64,000 nucleotides of DNA, taken from positions 372,001 to 436,000 of the forward strand of contig CAWIUF010000053.1 in NCBI GenBank assembly GCA_963839095.1, in the 5' to 3' direction. Numbering within the stretch: the first letter of the stretch is position 1; each line of letters starts with the position of its first letter. Positions 35,281-45,741 of this stretch are shown piece by piece. Under the pieces are notes generated by a model. That model was given only the letters and a program-made list of their open reading frames with translations, did no database searches and had not been told where the DNA came from. Origin of the DNA: Palsa-504 sp963839095 (lineage in GTDB: Bacteria; Actinomycetota; Actinomycetes; Streptosporangiales; Streptosporangiaceae). The position numbers and the translations under genes were made by a program.

Positions 35281-36702
35281 ATGCGAATGCGACTCGTTGC
35301 ACCAGTCCTGGCCGCCGGCGTGCTGGCCGTGGCGGCGGCCTGTTCCGGCCCGGCCGGTAACGGGACGGGCGGGGCCGGCACCTCGTCCGGCCCCGCTCCG
35401 TCGGCCAGGACGCTGAGCCCGGCCCCGTCCGGCGGGGCTCATCCCGCCGCGGCCTGGCCGACCTTCGGGCGGGACGTCGCCCGCAGCGGCGTGGCCGCCG
35501 GGGTAGCTCCGGCGGGCGGTTCCGGTTCACTGCGGGTCAGCTGGCGAGTTCGCCTGGACGGCGCGGTCTACGGGCAGCCGCTGCTCGTGGGCGGCATGGT
35601 GATCGCGGCGACGGAGAACGACTCGCTCTACGCACTCGACCAGGCGACCGGCAAGATCCGGTGGCGAACGCACGTCGGCACTCCGGTACCGCTGGCCGAG
35701 CTGCCGTGCGGCAACATCGACCCGCTCGGCATCACCGGCACGCCGGTCTACGACCCGTCCAGCGGGATCGTCTACGCCGTGGCGGAGACCTCCGGATACC
35801 ACCATGTACTGGCCGGGATCTCGGTCACCGACGGCCGCCTCGAGGTGGAACGGGATATCCCCGCCCCGGACGGGCAGCCGCGGTACGACCAGCAGCGGCC
35901 CGCGCTGACGCTCCAGGGCGGCCGGGTCTACGTGGCGTTCGGCGGGCTGGCAGGCGACTGCGGGCCTTACCGGGGCTCGGTCGTGGGCGTCCCGGTCAGC
36001 GGCAGCGGTCCGGTCGTCTCCTACGTCGTGCCGACTCCGCGCGAGGGGGCCATCTGGGCTCCCGGCGGTCCGGTCACCGGCCCGGACGGCACCCTCTACG
36101 TCAGCGTGGGCAACGGCTCGGAGTCCAGCACCAGCTTCGACGACAGCGACTCGGTGACCGCCCTGTCCCCCGCTCTGCGACGGACCGGCGTCTTCGCGCC
36201 GTCCAGCTGGCACCACGACAACGACAACGACCTCGACCTCGGCTCCACCCAGCCCGCCCTGCTGCCGGACGGGATGCTGCTCGCGGACGGCAAGAGCGGC
36301 ACCGCCTACCTGGTCAGCTCGGCCCGGCTCGGCGGCGTCGGCGGGCAGGTCGACCAGGCTCAGGTCTGTCCCGCGTTCGGCACCGCCGCGGTCCAGGGCA
36401 GCACCGTGTACGAGCCGTGCGAGCAGGGCGGGCTGGCGGCGGTCAGCACCGCGGGCGGCAAGATCCGCGTGCGGTGGCGCGGCCCGGAGAACGCCTGGGG
36501 CTCCCCGGTGATCGGCGGCGGGGCGGTCTGGGTCACCGACTGGAAGGCGGGGACGCTGTACGAGCTCGGCCAGGCCACCGGGGCGATCCGGGCCTCGCTG
36601 GGCCTGGGCACGCCGCTGCCGCACTTCTCGTCGATGTCGATGACCGGCAGCCGCGCCTACCTGGGCACCATGGACGGAGTCGTCTCGGTCAGCGGCGTCT
36701 GA
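35281..36702 (+). CDS. PQQ-like beta-propeller lipoprotein
   Basis: 473 residues. Signal peptide with lipobox AAAC (residues 17-20), a Ser/Pro/Gly linker, and then repeated propeller blades with the typical pattern LYALDQATGKIRWRT, GIVYAVAETSGY, GTLYVSVGNGSE, GTAYLVSSARL and GTLYELGQATGAI. Exported and anchored to the outer face of the membrane. Such propellers bind ligands or assist other proteins; no PQQ-ligating catalytic residues are evident. Starts at ATG 35281 because the frame upstream has no signal. Followed by the HAD gene 15 bases downstream. Confidence 0.88.
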   Translation: MRMRLVAPVLAAGVLAVAAACSGPAGNGTGGAGTSSGPAPSARTLSPAPSGGAHPAAAWPTFGRDVARSGVAAGVAPAGGSGSLRVSWRVRLDGAVYGQPLLVGGMVIAATENDSLYALDQATGKIRWRTHVGTPVPLAELPCGNIDPLGITGTPVYDPSSGIVYAVAETSGYHHVLAGISVTDGRLEVERDIPAPDGQPRYDQQRPALTLQGGRVYVAFGGLAGDCGPYRGSVVGVPVSGSGPVVSYVVPTPREGAIWAPGGPVTGPDGTLYVSVGNGSESSTSFDDSDSVTALSPALRRTGVFAPSSWHHDNDNDLDLGSTQPALLPDGMLLADGKSGTAYLVSSARLGGVGGQVDQAQVCPAFGTAAVQGSTVYEPCEQGGLAAVSTAGGKIRVRWRGPENAWGSPVIGGGAVWVTDWKAGTLYELGQATGAIRASLGLGTPLPHFSSMSMTGSRAYLGTMDGVVSVSGV

Positions 36703-36717
36703 CGGCAGACTAGGGGC

Positions 36718-37413
36718 ATGGCCTCTGCGAGCTACATCGACCCGCCGGTTCCCTCCTTCCTCTTCGACCTCGACGGGACGCTCATCGACAGCGTCTACCA
36801 GCACGTCATCGCGTGGCGGACGGCGCTGACCCGGATCGGCATCGACCTGTCGGTGTGGCGGATCCACCGGCGGATCGGGATGAGCGGCGGGCTGTTCGTG
36901 TCCGCGCTGCTGCGGGAGACGGGCCGGTCGCTGTCCCGGGAGGACATCGAGGAGCTGCAGCTGGCGCACGCGGCGGAGTACCGGGCGCAGATGGAGTCGG
37001 TCACGGCCCTGCCGGGGGCGCGCGAGCTGCTCACCGCGCTCACCGCCGCGGGGGTCCGGTGGGCCATCGCGACCAGCGGGCGGGCGGCGACCGCGCGGCC
37101 CGCGCTGCAGCTGCTCGGGCTGCCGGAGGACACCCCGATGATCACCCGGGACCTGGTCCGGCACGCCAAGCCGGACCCCGACCTGTTCCTGGCCGCCGCG
37201 GCCGAGCTCGGGGTGGATCCCCGGTACGCGATGGTGGTCGGCGACAGCGTGTGGGACCTGCTCGCGGCGCGCCGGGCCGGGGCGCTCGGGGTCGGGCTGA
37301 TGTCCGGCGGGTACGGCCGGGAGGAGCTCGAGCGGGCCGGGGCGTACCGGGTCTACGCCGACCCGGCCGAGATGCTGTCCCGGATCGACGAGCTCGGCGT
37401 CCGCAGCGACTGA
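36718..37413 (+). CDS. HAD-superfamily phosphatase, beta-phosphoglucomutase-like
   Basis: 231 residues. Motif I with nucleophile is FLFDLDGTLIDS (residues 12-23), an alpha-helical C1 cap follows, motif II is WAIATSGRAAT, motif III Lys is RHAKPDPDLFL and motif IV is MVVGDSVWDLLAARRAG. Hydrolyses a small phosphate ester; substrate not predictable. Likely co-transcribed with the upstream lipoprotein (15-base gap). Confidence 0.92.
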   Translation: MASASYIDPPVPSFLFDLDGTLIDSVYQHVIAWRTALTRIGIDLSVWRIHRRIGMSGGLFVSALLRETGRSLSREDIEELQLAHAAEYRAQMESVTALPGARELLTALTAAGVRWAIATSGRAATARPALQLLGLPEDTPMITRDLVRHAKPDPDLFLAAAAELGVDPRYAMVVGDSVWDLLAARRAGALGVGLMSGGYGREELERAGAYRVYADPAEMLSRIDELGVRSD

Positions 37414-37544
37414 CGTTAGTTCGTTCATTGGACGCAGGATTGAGCCGCACCGCGCGGATGGACGTTAAATGGAGGGGTAAGCGGTCACCGGGGCGCCGCT
37501 ACCGGTTCATGGCGCCCGGTGTTGTCGTGTGGAGGCGAATTGCG

Positions 37545-38057
37545 GTGCCCTCGGTACGTCGGATCATCGTTGGCGTGCACGGATCTCTAGGGAGCCTGCA
37601 AGCACTGCGTTACGCGGCGGACGAGGCCAGGGAGCGGAGCGTTCCGCTGGTGGCCGTCACCGCCTGGGTGCCGCCCGGGGGTGACCTCGCCGAACGCCGG
37701 AATTCCTCCCCCTACCTGCGCAAGCTCTGGCGCGAAGCCGCCTGGGAGCGGCTGTGGGCCGCGTTCGACGCGGGCCTGGGCGGGGTCCCCGCCGACGTCG
37801 AGGTGGAGCCGCAGGCCGTCCGCGGCGAGACCGGGCCGGTGCTGGTCGCGGCCGCCGACAAGCCGGACGACCTGCTCATCGTCGGGACCGGGCGGCGGGC
37901 CGGGATGAGCCGCCTGTTCGGCCGCTCGGTGAGCCGGTACTGCCTGGCCCACGCGCACTGCCCGGTGCTGGCGATACCGCCGTCGCGGCTGATGGAAGAG
38001 ATGAGCCACGGCCTGCGGTCGTGGCACTGGCGGCACTCGCTCAGCCCGGAGCTGTAA
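37545..38057 (+). CDS. Universal stress protein (UspA family)
   Basis: 170 residues starting at GTG 37545, supported by GGAGG nine bases upstream; an in-frame ATG at 37509 lacks such a site. One Usp domain: RRIIVGVHGSLGSLQALRYAADEA at the start and the ATP-binding signature LLIVGTGRRAGMSRLFGRSVSRYCLAHAHCPVLAIP. Sits just upstream of kdp, in keeping with the Usp module within KdpD, and may share potassium or stress control, which is inference. Confidence 0.9.
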   Translation: MPSVRRIIVGVHGSLGSLQALRYAADEARERSVPLVAVTAWVPPGGDLAERRNSSPYLRKLWREAAWERLWAAFDAGLGGVPADVEVEPQAVRGETGPVLVAAADKPDDLLIVGTGRRAGMSRLFGRSVSRYCLAHAHCPVLAIPPSRLMEEMSHGLRSWHWRHSLSPEL

Positions 38058-38098
38058 GACCGCGGGCGACGCCGCGATGACCGCCTGAGGGCGGGGCC

Positions 38099-38150
38099 GC
38101 ATGGGTTCCGTTAGGAACTGAACGACGGCTGCATGGGTCGCGTAAGGACC
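38099..38150. promoter_or_regulatory. Two direct-repeat boxes upstream of the kdp structural operon, candidate KdpE sites
   Basis: GCATGGGTTCCGTTAGGAAC (38099-38118) and GCATGGGTCGCGTAAGGACC (38131-38150) start 32 bases apart, three helical turns. A TTGACT hexamer follows at 38175. Closely related boxes stand before kdpD (45609-45650). Shared sequence, spacing and position suggest binding sites for the common regulator. Confidence 0.6.
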
Positions 38151-38216
38151 CTTCTACCTGGTGATTCCTGGGCGTTGACTACAGACGTCATCAACGGCAC
38201 ATCCCTAGGAGCCACC

Positions 38217-38306
38217 GTGTCGGACCTGCTGTACGTCGCGCTGACGATCGTCGTCTTCGCCGTGCTCTTCCTCATCCTGAAGGGGGTCGAGCGCTTTGAG
38301 CGCTGA
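38217..38306 (+). CDS. Tiny membrane protein preceding kdpF
   Basis: 29 residues from GTG 38217: VSDLLYVALTIVVFAVLFLI, then a basic/acidic end (KGVERFER). A single helix spans most of it. The next tiny gene, kdpF, begins at a TTG inside its 3' end (11-base overlap), so they are translationally coupled. Similar small open frames occur before kdpF in other actinomycetes as far as I recall. It may be a second accessory peptide of the pump. AGGAG (38207-38211) precedes the start. Confidence 0.65.
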   Translation: MSDLLYVALTIVVFAVLFLILKGVERFER

Positions 38307-38385
38307 GAACTGGATCGGCCTGATCGGCGGCGTGCTGCTGACGATCTACCTGTTCGTCGCCCTGATTCTTCCTGAGAGGTTCTGA
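38296..38385 (+). CDS. kdpF: K+-transporting ATPase accessory peptide KdpF
   Basis: 29 residues from TTG 38296: SAENWIGLIGGVLLTIYLFV followed by ALILPERF, the conserved C-terminal PERF of KdpF. Single membrane helix that stabilises the KdpABC complex. Its stop overlaps the ATG of kdpA (TGATG). Confidence 0.88.
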   Translation: MSAENWIGLIGGVLLTIYLFVALILPERF

Positions 38386-40053
38386 TGAGTAGCGCAGTCG
38401 CAGGCTGGCTGCAGTTCGCGCTGCTGGTGGTGGCGCTGGCGGCCTGCTACGTGCCGCTGGGCAACTACATGGCGCGCATCTTCACCTCCAAAGAGCACTG
38501 GAAGGTCGAGCGCGGCATCTACAAGCTGTGCGGGATCGACCCGGACGCGGACATGCGGTGGGGCGTCTACGTCCGCTCCATTCTCGCGTTCTCGCTCGTC
38601 AGCGTGCTGTTCCTGTACCTGCTCGAGCGGACGCAGCACTGGCTGTTCCTGTCGGCCGGAATGGCCAGCGTCTCGCCGGTGACCGCGTGGAACACCGCGG
38701 CCTCGTTCACCACCAACACCAACTGGCAGAACTACTCCGGCGAGTCCACCATGAGCTACCTGACCCAGATGGGCGGGCTCGGGGTGCAGAACTTCCTGTC
38801 CGCCGCGGTCGGCCTGGCGGTGGCGATCGCGATGATCCGCGGGTTCACCCGGTCCCGGACCGACAAGCTCGGCAACTTCTGGGTCGACCTGGTCCGGGGG
38901 ACGGTCCGGCTGCTGCTGCCGATCTCGGTCATCGGCGCCATCATCTTGGTGGCCACCGGCGTGATCGAGAACTGGGCCGCTTACCACACCATCACGACGC
39001 TGGCCGGCGGCCATCAGGTCATTCCCGGCGGGGCGGTGGCCTCGCAGGAGGCCATCAAGGACCTGGGCAACAACGGCGGCGGGTTCTTCAACGCCAACTC
39101 GGCCCATCCGTTCGAGAGCCCGAACGGCTTCAGCGACATCTTCGAGATCTTCCTGCTGCTGCTCATCCCGTTCTCGCTGCCGCGCACGTTCGGCAAGATG
39201 GTCAAGGACAACAAGCAGGGCTTCGCGCTGGTGGCCGTGATGGTGATCATCTGGGCCGCGGCCGTCGCCGGCAGCACCTTCTTCCAGAGCCACCTGGGCA
39301 CCGCGGGACTCGGGCCGCAGCTGGCGCACGGCACGTACGAGGGCGTGGAGACCAGGTTCGGCCCGCACGCCTGCTCGCTGTTCTCGGTGTCGACCACGCT
39401 GACCTCCACCGGCTCGGTGAACTGCTTCCACGACTCGCTGACGCCGTTCGGCGGGGCGATCACGGTGATGGACATGGCGCTGGGTGAAGTCGCGCCCGGC
39501 GGCATCGGGGCGGGCATGTACGGCATCTTGGTGCTGGCCATCGTCACCGTGTTCGTGGCCGGGCTGATGGTCGGCCGGACGCCGGAGTACATCGGCAAGA
39601 AGATCCGGCCCGCCGAGATGAAGTACGCGGCGCTGTACTTCCTGACCATCCCGACGCTCATCCTGACCGCGGTCGCGCTGTCGATCGGCACCAAGCAGGG
39701 CCAGAGCTCGATCTTCAACCCCGGGCCGCACGGGCTGACCGAGATCTTGTACGCGTTCACCTCGATGGCCAACAACAACGGGTCGGCGTTCGCCGGCCTG
39801 GGCACGGCGGCCACCTGGTACCAGGTGCTCGGGCGGCATCGTGATGCTGCTCGGCCGGTTCGCGCCCGAGATCTTCGCCCTCGGTCTGGCCGGGTCGCTG
39901 GCCCGGCAGGCACCGGTGCCGGCCAGCGCCGGCACGCTCGACACGAGAACGCCGCTGTTCGTCGGCATGCTCGTCGGCGTCATCCTCATCCTCGTCGGCC
40001 TGACCTACTTCCCCGCGCTGGCGCTGGGCCCGTTCGCAGAAGGACTGCACTGA
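38385..40053 (+). CDS. kdpA: Potassium-transporting ATPase, K+-binding subunit KdpA (one frameshift)
   Basis: About 556 residues, ten helices. It forms the ion pore, with selectivity-filter loops such as TNTNWQNYSGESTMSYLTQM, GNNGGGFFNANSAHPFESPN and TSMANNNGSAFAGLG. A base is lost near 39830 after ATWYQVLG. The following frame gives IVMLLGRFAPEIFALGLAGSLARQ and the proper end ALALGPFAEGLH. One indel is the only defect. kdpB follows two bases after the stop. Confidence 0.92.
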
Positions 40054-40054
40054 G

Positions 40055-42187
<2,133 letters not shown>

Positions 42188-42192
42188 CTGGC

Positions 42193-42843
42193 ATGAACCG
42201 CCTTCCCGTTCTCCTGAGGCAGCACATCGCGGGGCTCCGCGCCCTGCTGGTGTTCACCGTGCTGTGCGGCCTCATCTACCCGGCCGTCATGGTCGGCGTC
42301 TCGCAGCTGGCCTTCCACAAGCAGGCCAACGGCTCGATGGTGTCGTTCAACGGCAAGACCGTCGGCTCCAGCCTGCTGTGCCAGGAGTTCACCGACGCCA
42401 AGGGCAACCCGCTGCCGCAGTACTTCCAGCCGCGGCCCTCGGACGCGGTCAACGCCGCGGACAAGACCGACTACGGCTGTGACCCCGGGTTCTCGGCGGC
42501 GTCCAACCTCGGGCCGAACAACCCGGCCGAGATCCAGCTGATCAAGCAGCGGCAGAAGGCCATCGCGGCGTTCGATCACGTCCCGGTCGCGGAGATCCCG
42601 GCGGACGCGGTGACCGCTTCGGCCTCGGGCCTCGACCCGGGCATCTCGCCGCAGAACGCGGCCATCCAGGTCAACCGCGTGGCCGCGGCCCGGCACCTGC
42701 CGGTCTCTTCGGTGCGCGCGCTGGTGGCGAAGTACACCCAGGGCCGCACGTTCGGCTTCCTCGGCGAGCCGTCCGTGAACGTGCTCAAGCTGAACATCGC
42801 GCTCGACCAGTGCCGGCCGCTGTCGGCTAAGTCCGGCGGCTGA
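42193..42843 (+). CDS. kdpC: Potassium-transporting ATPase subunit KdpC
   Basis: 216 residues from ATG 42193 (MNRLPVLLRQHIAGLRALLV); a GTG at 42184 overlapping the kdpB stop as GTGA is also possible. One N-terminal helix, then the extracytoplasmic domain with GSSLLCQEFT, YFQPRPSDAVN and SGLDPGISPQNAAIQVNRVAAAR. Intact. Ends the structural operon. Confidence 0.95.
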   Translation: MNRLPVLLRQHIAGLRALLVFTVLCGLIYPAVMVGVSQLAFHKQANGSMVSFNGKTVGSSLLCQEFTDAKGNPLPQYFQPRPSDAVNAADKTDYGCDPGFSAASNLGPNNPAEIQLIKQRQKAIAAFDHVPVAEIPADAVTASASGLDPGISPQNAAIQVNRVAAARHLPVSSVRALVAKYTQGRTFGFLGEPSVNVLKLNIALDQCRPLSAKSGG

Positions 42844-42849
42844 GGTGCG

Positions 42850-43076
42850 CGGTGGCTTCGCCTGCGGCCGAGCCCCGGCCGGGAGGCGCTGGCGGTGGCC
42901 GCGAGCCACCCGCCCGACGCGATCATCCTGGACCTCGGCCGGCCGGACATCGACGGCACCGAGGTGATCGTGGAGCTGCGCCGGCAGATACCACGCGACC
43001 GATCATCGTGCCGGGGTTCTCCGAGCGCACCCACCTGCTCACCGAGCCCGGCATGGGCTATCGCTACCAGCCGTAA
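42850..43076 (+). pseudogene. kdpE relic: receiver fragment joined to the C-terminal tip
   Basis: Encodes GREALAVAASHPPDAIILDLGRPDIDG, the part of an OmpR-type receiver around the phospho-acceptor Asp. After a frame change it gives RPIIV and then jumps to LLTEPGMGYRYQP, the exact C-terminal end of KdpE proteins (compare LITEPGMGYRYQP in the intact gene at 48400). Roughly two thirds of the gene is missing. A second, decayed kdpE next to kdpC implies that kdpDE once followed kdpC directly. Confidence 0.8.
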
Positions 43077-43081
43077 GCCGG

Positions 43082-43535
43082 TCAGCTCGGGTCCGGCGGC
43101 GGTAGCGCCCCGGCCGGGATGCCGCGACTCGCGTACCTGGTACCCGGTCACGAACAGGGCGAAGATGACGAGGCCCGATACCGCGAGCGCCGCCGCCCCG
43201 GCCGCGGCACTGCCAGCCGACCACGGCGGCTGACCACAGGACGGTCGCGAGCATCGCCGCCAGCGCGGTCACGCACGCGACCTGACCTGACGCCGAGCAC
43301 CAGCCGGGCCGGTGACCCGGCTGAACGACGGCCGGGATGTCCTCGGTGAGCACGGCCAGCTCCGCGTGCGTGCGCGCGGCGAGCGCCTGCGCCGACCCGG
43401 GCCTCGAGCTCGTCCCGTGGCCAGCCGGCCCTGGACGAACGCGGCCTTGAGGGCGCTGACGGCCTGCTCGCGGTCGGCGTGCGAGGCCCGCATGCGACCC
43501 GGCCGAGCTGCCCTCTCCGGGCCGGGACCTGTCAT
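43082..43535 (-). CDS. DUF1707 SHOCT-like membrane protein (frameshifted)
   Basis: Start ATG 43535 is preceded by GAGGAGG about eight bases upstream. The DUF1707 signature is MRASHADREQAVSALKAAFVQGRL, then (other frames) DELEARVG and QALAARTHAELAVLTEDIPA, two hydrophobic segments (VTALAAMLATVLWSAAVV and AVSGLVIFALFVTGYQ), and a plausible end at 43082. At least three single-base slips (near 43425, 43400 and 43215) break it. DUF1707 proteins are actinobacterial with unknown role. Convergent to the kdpE relic with five bases between. Confidence 0.68.
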
Positions 43536-43957
43536 CACGAGCACCTCCTCGACGAACCGGTACGAACAGCGTAACCCGGCTCCGGCCGTGGCCCTTCCAT
43601 CCGTCCGGGACGTATCCTCCGCGGCACGGCCTCAGGTTTGAAGTCGCCGGCCAGAGGAAGCAAGGCCGCCGGTTCGGCTTACCACTGAGATCGCGGCCCG
43701 CGGTGCATCGTGCTTGTTCCGTGCGTTCCGGACCGGGAAAGGATGCGGGATGCCCCTGCGGTCCGTCACGCACCCGCTGGGCCCTGATCATAGGCTCGTT
43801 CCTGCTGGGCGCGGGCAGGCGCGCAGCGCCCTCCCAGCGGACGCCGGGGGATGACGGGGCTGGTGGCCACCCGTTCGGCATATTCCCGCATCGGTGGTAC
43901 GCGGTTCGCCGAGTATGCCGCAAAATGTGAAGCGCGGGACCTACCCTGGGGGAGCCG
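43536..43957. other. Intergenic region before the Ser/Thr kinase
   Basis: About 420 bases between divergent genes. Open frames are short and unlike known proteins. It presumably holds the promoters of the DUF1707 gene and the kinase; I see no strong palindrome or known RNA motif here. Confidence 0.4.
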
Positions 43958-45598
43958 ATGAAGGCACTGGCCGCGGACGACCCGCGCGTGATCGGCGAGT
44001 ACCGGTTGCGCGCGCAACTCGGCGCGGGCGGCATGGGCCGGGTCTACCTCGGGCTCTCCCCGGCGGGCCGGGCGGTGGCGATCAAGGTCGTGCATCCCGA
44101 GCTGGCCAGTGACGCCGATTTCCTGCGCCGGTTCGCCCAGGAGGTAGCGGCGGCCCGGGCCGTCAGCGGGATCTATACCGCGCCGGTCGTCGCCAGCGGG
44201 CTGAACGAGCGGCCGCCGTGGCTGGCCACCGCGTTCGTGCCCGGTCCGTCCCTGGATCAGGTCGTGACCGAGCACGGGCCGCTGCCCGAGCAGGCCCTGT
44301 GGCCGCTGCTCGGCGGGCTGGTCGAGGCGCTGCAGGCCATCCACGCCTGCGGGGTGGTGCACCGCGACCTCAAGCCGGCCAACGTCCTGCTGGCCGCCGA
44401 CGGGCCGCGGGTGATCGACTTCGGCATCTCCCGGGCCGCCGACGGGACCTCGCTGACCGCGGCCGGGGTGGTGTTCGGCACGCCCGGCTACATGTCGCCG
44501 GAGCAGGCCGAGGGTCGCGGCGCCGGGCCCGAGAGCGACGTGTTCGCGCTCGCCTGCGTCGTCGCTTACGGGGCGATGGGGGTGGCGCCGTTCGGCACCG
44601 GGACGGCGGCCGCCGTCTTGTACCGGGTGGTGCACACCGAGCCGGCCCTGGACGGGATCCCGCCGCGGCTCCGGGAGGTGCTCGCCGCCTGCCTGGCCAA
44701 GAACCCGGCCGGCCGTCCCACCCTGCGAGCGCTGTCCGGCATGCTCTCTTCCCAGCTGGACGCGACCGGGCCGTCCGCGGTGGCGTTCTGGCCGTCGTCG
44801 GTGGCCGGCCTGATCGGGGCGTACCAGGCCCGGCTCGAGCAGGAAACCCGCGGCGTCACCCGGCCGGCCGACGGGTTCTCCTGGGCCAGCGCCGGGCGCC
44901 CGGCGGACGGCGCCTCGCCCCGCCCGGCACCGTCGTCACCCAGCGCGGCATCGTCGGCGGGGCGGCCGGATCCCACCCCGCGCTGGCCGTACGCGCAGGC
45001 GCCCCCCGGTCCTCCCGCCGGTTCGCGTGAGTACCCGGTCCCCCAGGGATACGGGGGGCCGGTGTCGGCGCCACCGCAGGCGCCGCCCCGCGGGTACCCG
45101 CCGAACGATGCGCAGGCCGGCCACCCGCAGCCGTACCGGCCCGGGGTGCCCGCCGCCGCTGGGCCGATGCCCGCCAGCATGGTCACCGCGCTCCGCCTGA
45201 TGTACGCCGGGGCGGCCTACACGCTGGTCTGGGCGATCGGCGTCATCGCGGTCGCGGCCCACGTCAGCGACTACCCGGTCTACGCCTCGAGCGGCGCTCA
45301 CAGCCTGGCCGGGACGGCTGCCGTCACCGTCCTGATCGGCATCGTGGAGGCCTTGCTGTGGCTCCGCGTCGCGCGCGGCTGCCGCCGGGGACGGCGCGGC
45401 TCCCGGGTCGCCGGGACGATCCTGTTCGGGCTGTACACGCTGGGTGTCCTCAGCGTGGTGAGCAGCAGCCAGGGCGGCCTCGGCCCGGCCAAGGCGGTGA
45501 CCCTGGTCGGCTGGCTGATCGCGCTGGCGGCGCTGGTGGCGCTGTGGCGGCCATCATCCAGTGCCTTTTTCCTCGCGCGGACGTCACGAAACCGCTAG
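43958..45598 (+). CDS. Serine/threonine protein kinase with C-terminal membrane domain
   Basis: 546 residues. Kinase domain: Gly loop LGAGGMGRVYLG, catalytic Lys in VAIKVVHPE, HRDLKPANVLL, DFGISR and APE-equivalent GYMSPEQAEG. A Pro/Ala-rich linker (residues 290-400) and three to four hydrophobic helices (LRLMYAGAAYTLVWAIGVIAV, GTILFGLYTLGVLSVV, LVGWLIALAALVAL) form the C-terminus, unlike PASTA kinases. It lies inside the kdp locus between the kdpE relic and kdpD, so cross-talk with potassium signalling is possible but unproven. Confidence 0.92.
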   Translation: MKALAADDPRVIGEYRLRAQLGAGGMGRVYLGLSPAGRAVAIKVVHPELASDADFLRRFAQEVAAARAVSGIYTAPVVASGLNERPPWLATAFVPGPSLDQVVTEHGPLPEQALWPLLGGLVEALQAIHACGVVHRDLKPANVLLAADGPRVIDFGISRAADGTSLTAAGVVFGTPGYMSPEQAEGRGAGPESDVFALACVVAYGAMGVAPFGTGTAAAVLYRVVHTEPALDGIPPRLREVLAACLAKNPAGRPTLRALSGMLSSQLDATGPSAVAFWPSSVAGLIGAYQARLEQETRGVTRPADGFSWASAGRPADGASPRPAPSSPSAASSAGRPDPTPRWPYAQAPPGPPAGSREYPVPQGYGGPVSAPPQAPPRGYPPNDAQAGHPQPYRPGVPAAAGPMPASMVTALRLMYAGAAYTLVWAIGVIAVAAHVSDYPVYASSGAHSLAGTAAVTVLIGIVEALLWLRVARGCRRGRRGSRVAGTILFGLYTLGVLSVVSSSQGGLGPAKAVTLVGWLIALAALVALWRPSSSAFFLARTSRNR

Positions 45599-45608
45599 CG
45601 GCCCAGGC

Positions 45609-45650
45609 GCATGGATCGCGCATGCGCGGCGCATGAATCGCGTTAAGACC
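45609..45650. promoter_or_regulatory. Two repeat boxes upstream of kdpD, candidate KdpE sites
   Basis: GCATGGATCGCGCATGCGCG (45609-45628) and GCATGAATCGCGTTAAGACC (45631-45650) start 22 bases apart. The second closely matches the boxes before the structural operon (GCATG, CGCGT.AG.ACC). A TTGACT hexamer follows at 45696. Suggests autoregulation of kdpDE. Confidence 0.58.
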
Positions 45651-45741
45651 GGCTCGCCGTTCCGGCAGGCGGAATCCCCGGCCAGGCGGACGTGCTTGAC
45701 TAAGGGAGATCAGTTCACGCAGATAAGGACACGGGCCGGAG

